This document shows, one piece after another, positions 4,685 through 5,968 of a stretch of 5,968 bases of DNA (the first letter of the stretch is position 1; each line of letters begins with the position of its first letter). The notes below the pieces were generated by a model that saw nothing but the letters and a program-made list of their open reading frames with translations, had not been told where the DNA came from and made no database searches. The stretch lies in the NCBI GenBank assembly GCA_023393095.1, contig JAEWMT010000105.1, forward strand, positions 1 through 5,968. Direction: 5' to 3'. This stretch comes from Bacillota bacterium (GTDB taxonomy: Bacteria; Bacillota; Clostridia; Lachnospirales; Lachnospiraceae). The translations under genes and the position numbers were made by a program.

Positions 4685-5968
4685 ATGAATTTTCATAAAA
4701 GCGGACCGTTAAAAGGAATTATTACTGTACCGGGGGATAAATCCATTTCCCACCGTGCTGTTATGTTTGGTGCCTTGGCTGATGGTATGACCGAGGTAAC
4801 TAATTTTTTGCAGGGTGCAGATTGCCTTTCTACAATTCGGTGCTTTCGCCAGCTTGGAATTGAAATTCAAAATGACGCTTCCTCCGATCAGGTGGTGATC
4901 CATGGAAAGGGGCTATTTGGGCTACAAAAACCATCCAATATGCTGGATGTGGGCAATAGCGGAACGACTATGCGCTTAATTTCCGGTATCCTTTGTGGAC
5001 AGCAGTTTGCTGTATCGTTAAACGGTGATGAGTCGATTCAGAAAAGACCGATGGGGAGAATCATGACACCGCTTACCATGATGGGAGCTGATATCAAAAG
5101 CATCAATAATAACGGTTGTTCACCGCTTGCAATCAATATGACTCCGACAAGACAGCCAAAACTGCGAGGAATTCATTATCTGTCACCGGTTGCTTCTGCA
5201 CAGATTAAGTCCAGTATTCTGCTTGCGGGTCTTTATGCAGAGGGAGAGACATCTGTTACAGAGCCATCCTTATCAAGAAATCATACAGAATTGATGCTAT
5301 CGCAGTTCGGTGCTACCATTTCTTCAAAAGGTAATACAGCTACAATATTACCGAATCCTAAATTACAGGGAAAAAAGATAGAAGTTCCGGGAGATATCTC
5401 TTCAGCAGCATACTTTATCGCCGCTGGTTTAATGATTCCCGGCTCTGAAATATTAGTTAAAAATGTGGGAATTAATCCGACCAGAGATGGTATTCTTCGT
5501 GTATGCAGGCTGATGGGAGCTGATCTTACTCTTGAAAACGTAAGAGACAATGGAGGAGAGCCAGTTGCAGATATTTTGGTAAGACACAGTGAGCTTACCG
5601 GAACGGAGATTGGCGGTGCACTAATACCGACATTGATTGATGAGATTCCGATGCTTGCAATACTTGCATGCACAGCTTCGGGTAAGACAGTAATTAAGGA
5701 TGCTGCCGAGCTTAAGGTTAAGGAATCGAACCGTATTGATGTTATGGTAGAGAACCTTTCCAGAATGGGTGCAGATATTGCTGCTACGGAAGATGGTATG
5801 ATTATAAATGGGGGAAAACCTCTTCATGGTGCAGTCATCGAAAGTAAGTTTGATCACCGTATTGCGATGTCTTTTGCCGTTGCAGCATTACTTGCAGAAG
5901 GTGATACCACAATTATAAATGCAGAATGCGTAGATATTTCTTATCCTAATTTTTATGGGGATTTAAAG
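4685..5968 (+). CDS. aroA: EPSP synthase (3-phosphoshikimate 1-carboxyvinyltransferase), class II-like, 3' partial
   Basis: This enzyme (EC 2.5.1.19) transfers the enolpyruvyl group of PEP to shikimate 3-phosphate, making the direct precursor of chorismate. 428 residues are visible with no stop, and the frame runs off the right edge. The end, SYPNFYGDLK, matches the usual C-terminus, so only a few residues are missing. Visible motifs are PGDKSISHR (Lys19, Ser20, Arg24), VGNSGTTMR (89-97), KRPM (120-123), SAQIK (171-175), SRNHTE (197-202), NPTR (264-267), LIDEIPM (Asp319, expected catalytic base), KVKESNR (Glu347) and DHRIAM (390-395). The four motifs RxHxE, GDK, SAQxK and NxTR fit class II enzymes. 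It is closest by eye to Bacillus subtilis AroE (the EPSP synthase of that species). The start ATG has AGGAG (4672-4676) eight bases upstream. It follows tyrA by 117 bases with no clear promoter or terminator between. Confidence 0.97.
   Translation, partial: MNFHKSGPLKGIITVPGDKSISHRAVMFGALADGMTEVTNFLQGADCLSTIRCFRQLGIEIQNDASSDQVVIHGKGLFGLQKPSNMLDVGNSGTTMRLISGILCGQQFAVSLNGDESIQKRPMGRIMTPLTMMGADIKSINNNGCSPLAINMTPTRQPKLRGIHYLSPVASAQIKSSILLAGLYAEGETSVTEPSLSRNHTELMLSQFGATISSKGNTATILPNPKLQGKKIEVPGDISSAAYFIAAGLMIPGSEILVKNVGINPTRDGILRVCRLMGADLTLENVRDNGGEPVADILVRHSELTGTEIGGALIPTLIDEIPMLAILACTASGKTVIKDAAELKVKESNRIDVMVENLSRMGADIAATEDGMIINGGKPLHGAVIESKFDHRIAMSFAVAALLAEGDTTIINAECVDISYPNFYGDLK

Noticed and set aside
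5281..5673. A 130-codon reading frame on the minus strand
   Set aside because: It lies wholly inside aroA, has no recognisable protein motif, and is the antisense shadow of a well-conserved gene. Other minus-strand frames within the ABC gene, aroF, tyrA and aroA were rejected for the same reason.

Overview
The window reads as chromosomal DNA of an AT-rich, low-GC Gram-positive bacterium, most likely a clostridial Firmicute (Lachnospiraceae/Clostridium-like). The basis is a T-box leader, SigA-type promoters with 17-bp spacers, strong purine-rich Shine-Dalgarno sites, a beta-type DAHP synthase and a Bacillus-like class II EPSP synthase. The taxon is inferred from gene types and composition, not from a search.

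Layout: (1) Positions 1-1533 hold the 3' five-sixths or so of an ABC exporter half-transporter, cut by the left window edge. (2) Positions 1534-2284 are about 750 bases of regulatory DNA. They contain a near-consensus promoter (1666-1694), a tyrosine-type T-box riboswitch (specifier UAC, tRNA-tail-binding bulge beginning UGGU) ending in an intrinsic terminator (2013-2047), a possible 26-codon reading frame rich in Phe/Tyr/Trp (2133-2213), a 15-bp tandem repeat (2183-2212), and a second promoter matching the SigA consensus perfectly (2218-2246). (3) From 2285 to the right edge, three same-strand genes form an aromatic amino acid operon: aroF (DAHP synthase), tyrA (prephenate dehydrogenase with a C-terminal ACT domain) and aroA (EPSP synthase, cut just before its stop codon).

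How they work together: AroF makes the first committed shikimate pathway intermediate, AroA makes EPSP (the chorismate precursor), and TyrA takes prephenate toward tyrosine. The T-box would raise transcription of all three when uncharged tRNA-Tyr accumulates. The regulatory-type domains on AroF (N-terminal) and TyrA (C-terminal ACT) suggest feedback at the enzyme level as well. The ABC gene appears unrelated to this operon.

The most unusual part is 2048-2284. Downstream of the T-box terminator, an aromatic-rich mini-ORF with a plausible ribosome site is followed at once by a consensus promoter that should bypass the T-box. This could be a second layer of control, but it is a hypothesis from sequence alone. 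No transposon, CRISPR array, tRNA or rRNA was seen.
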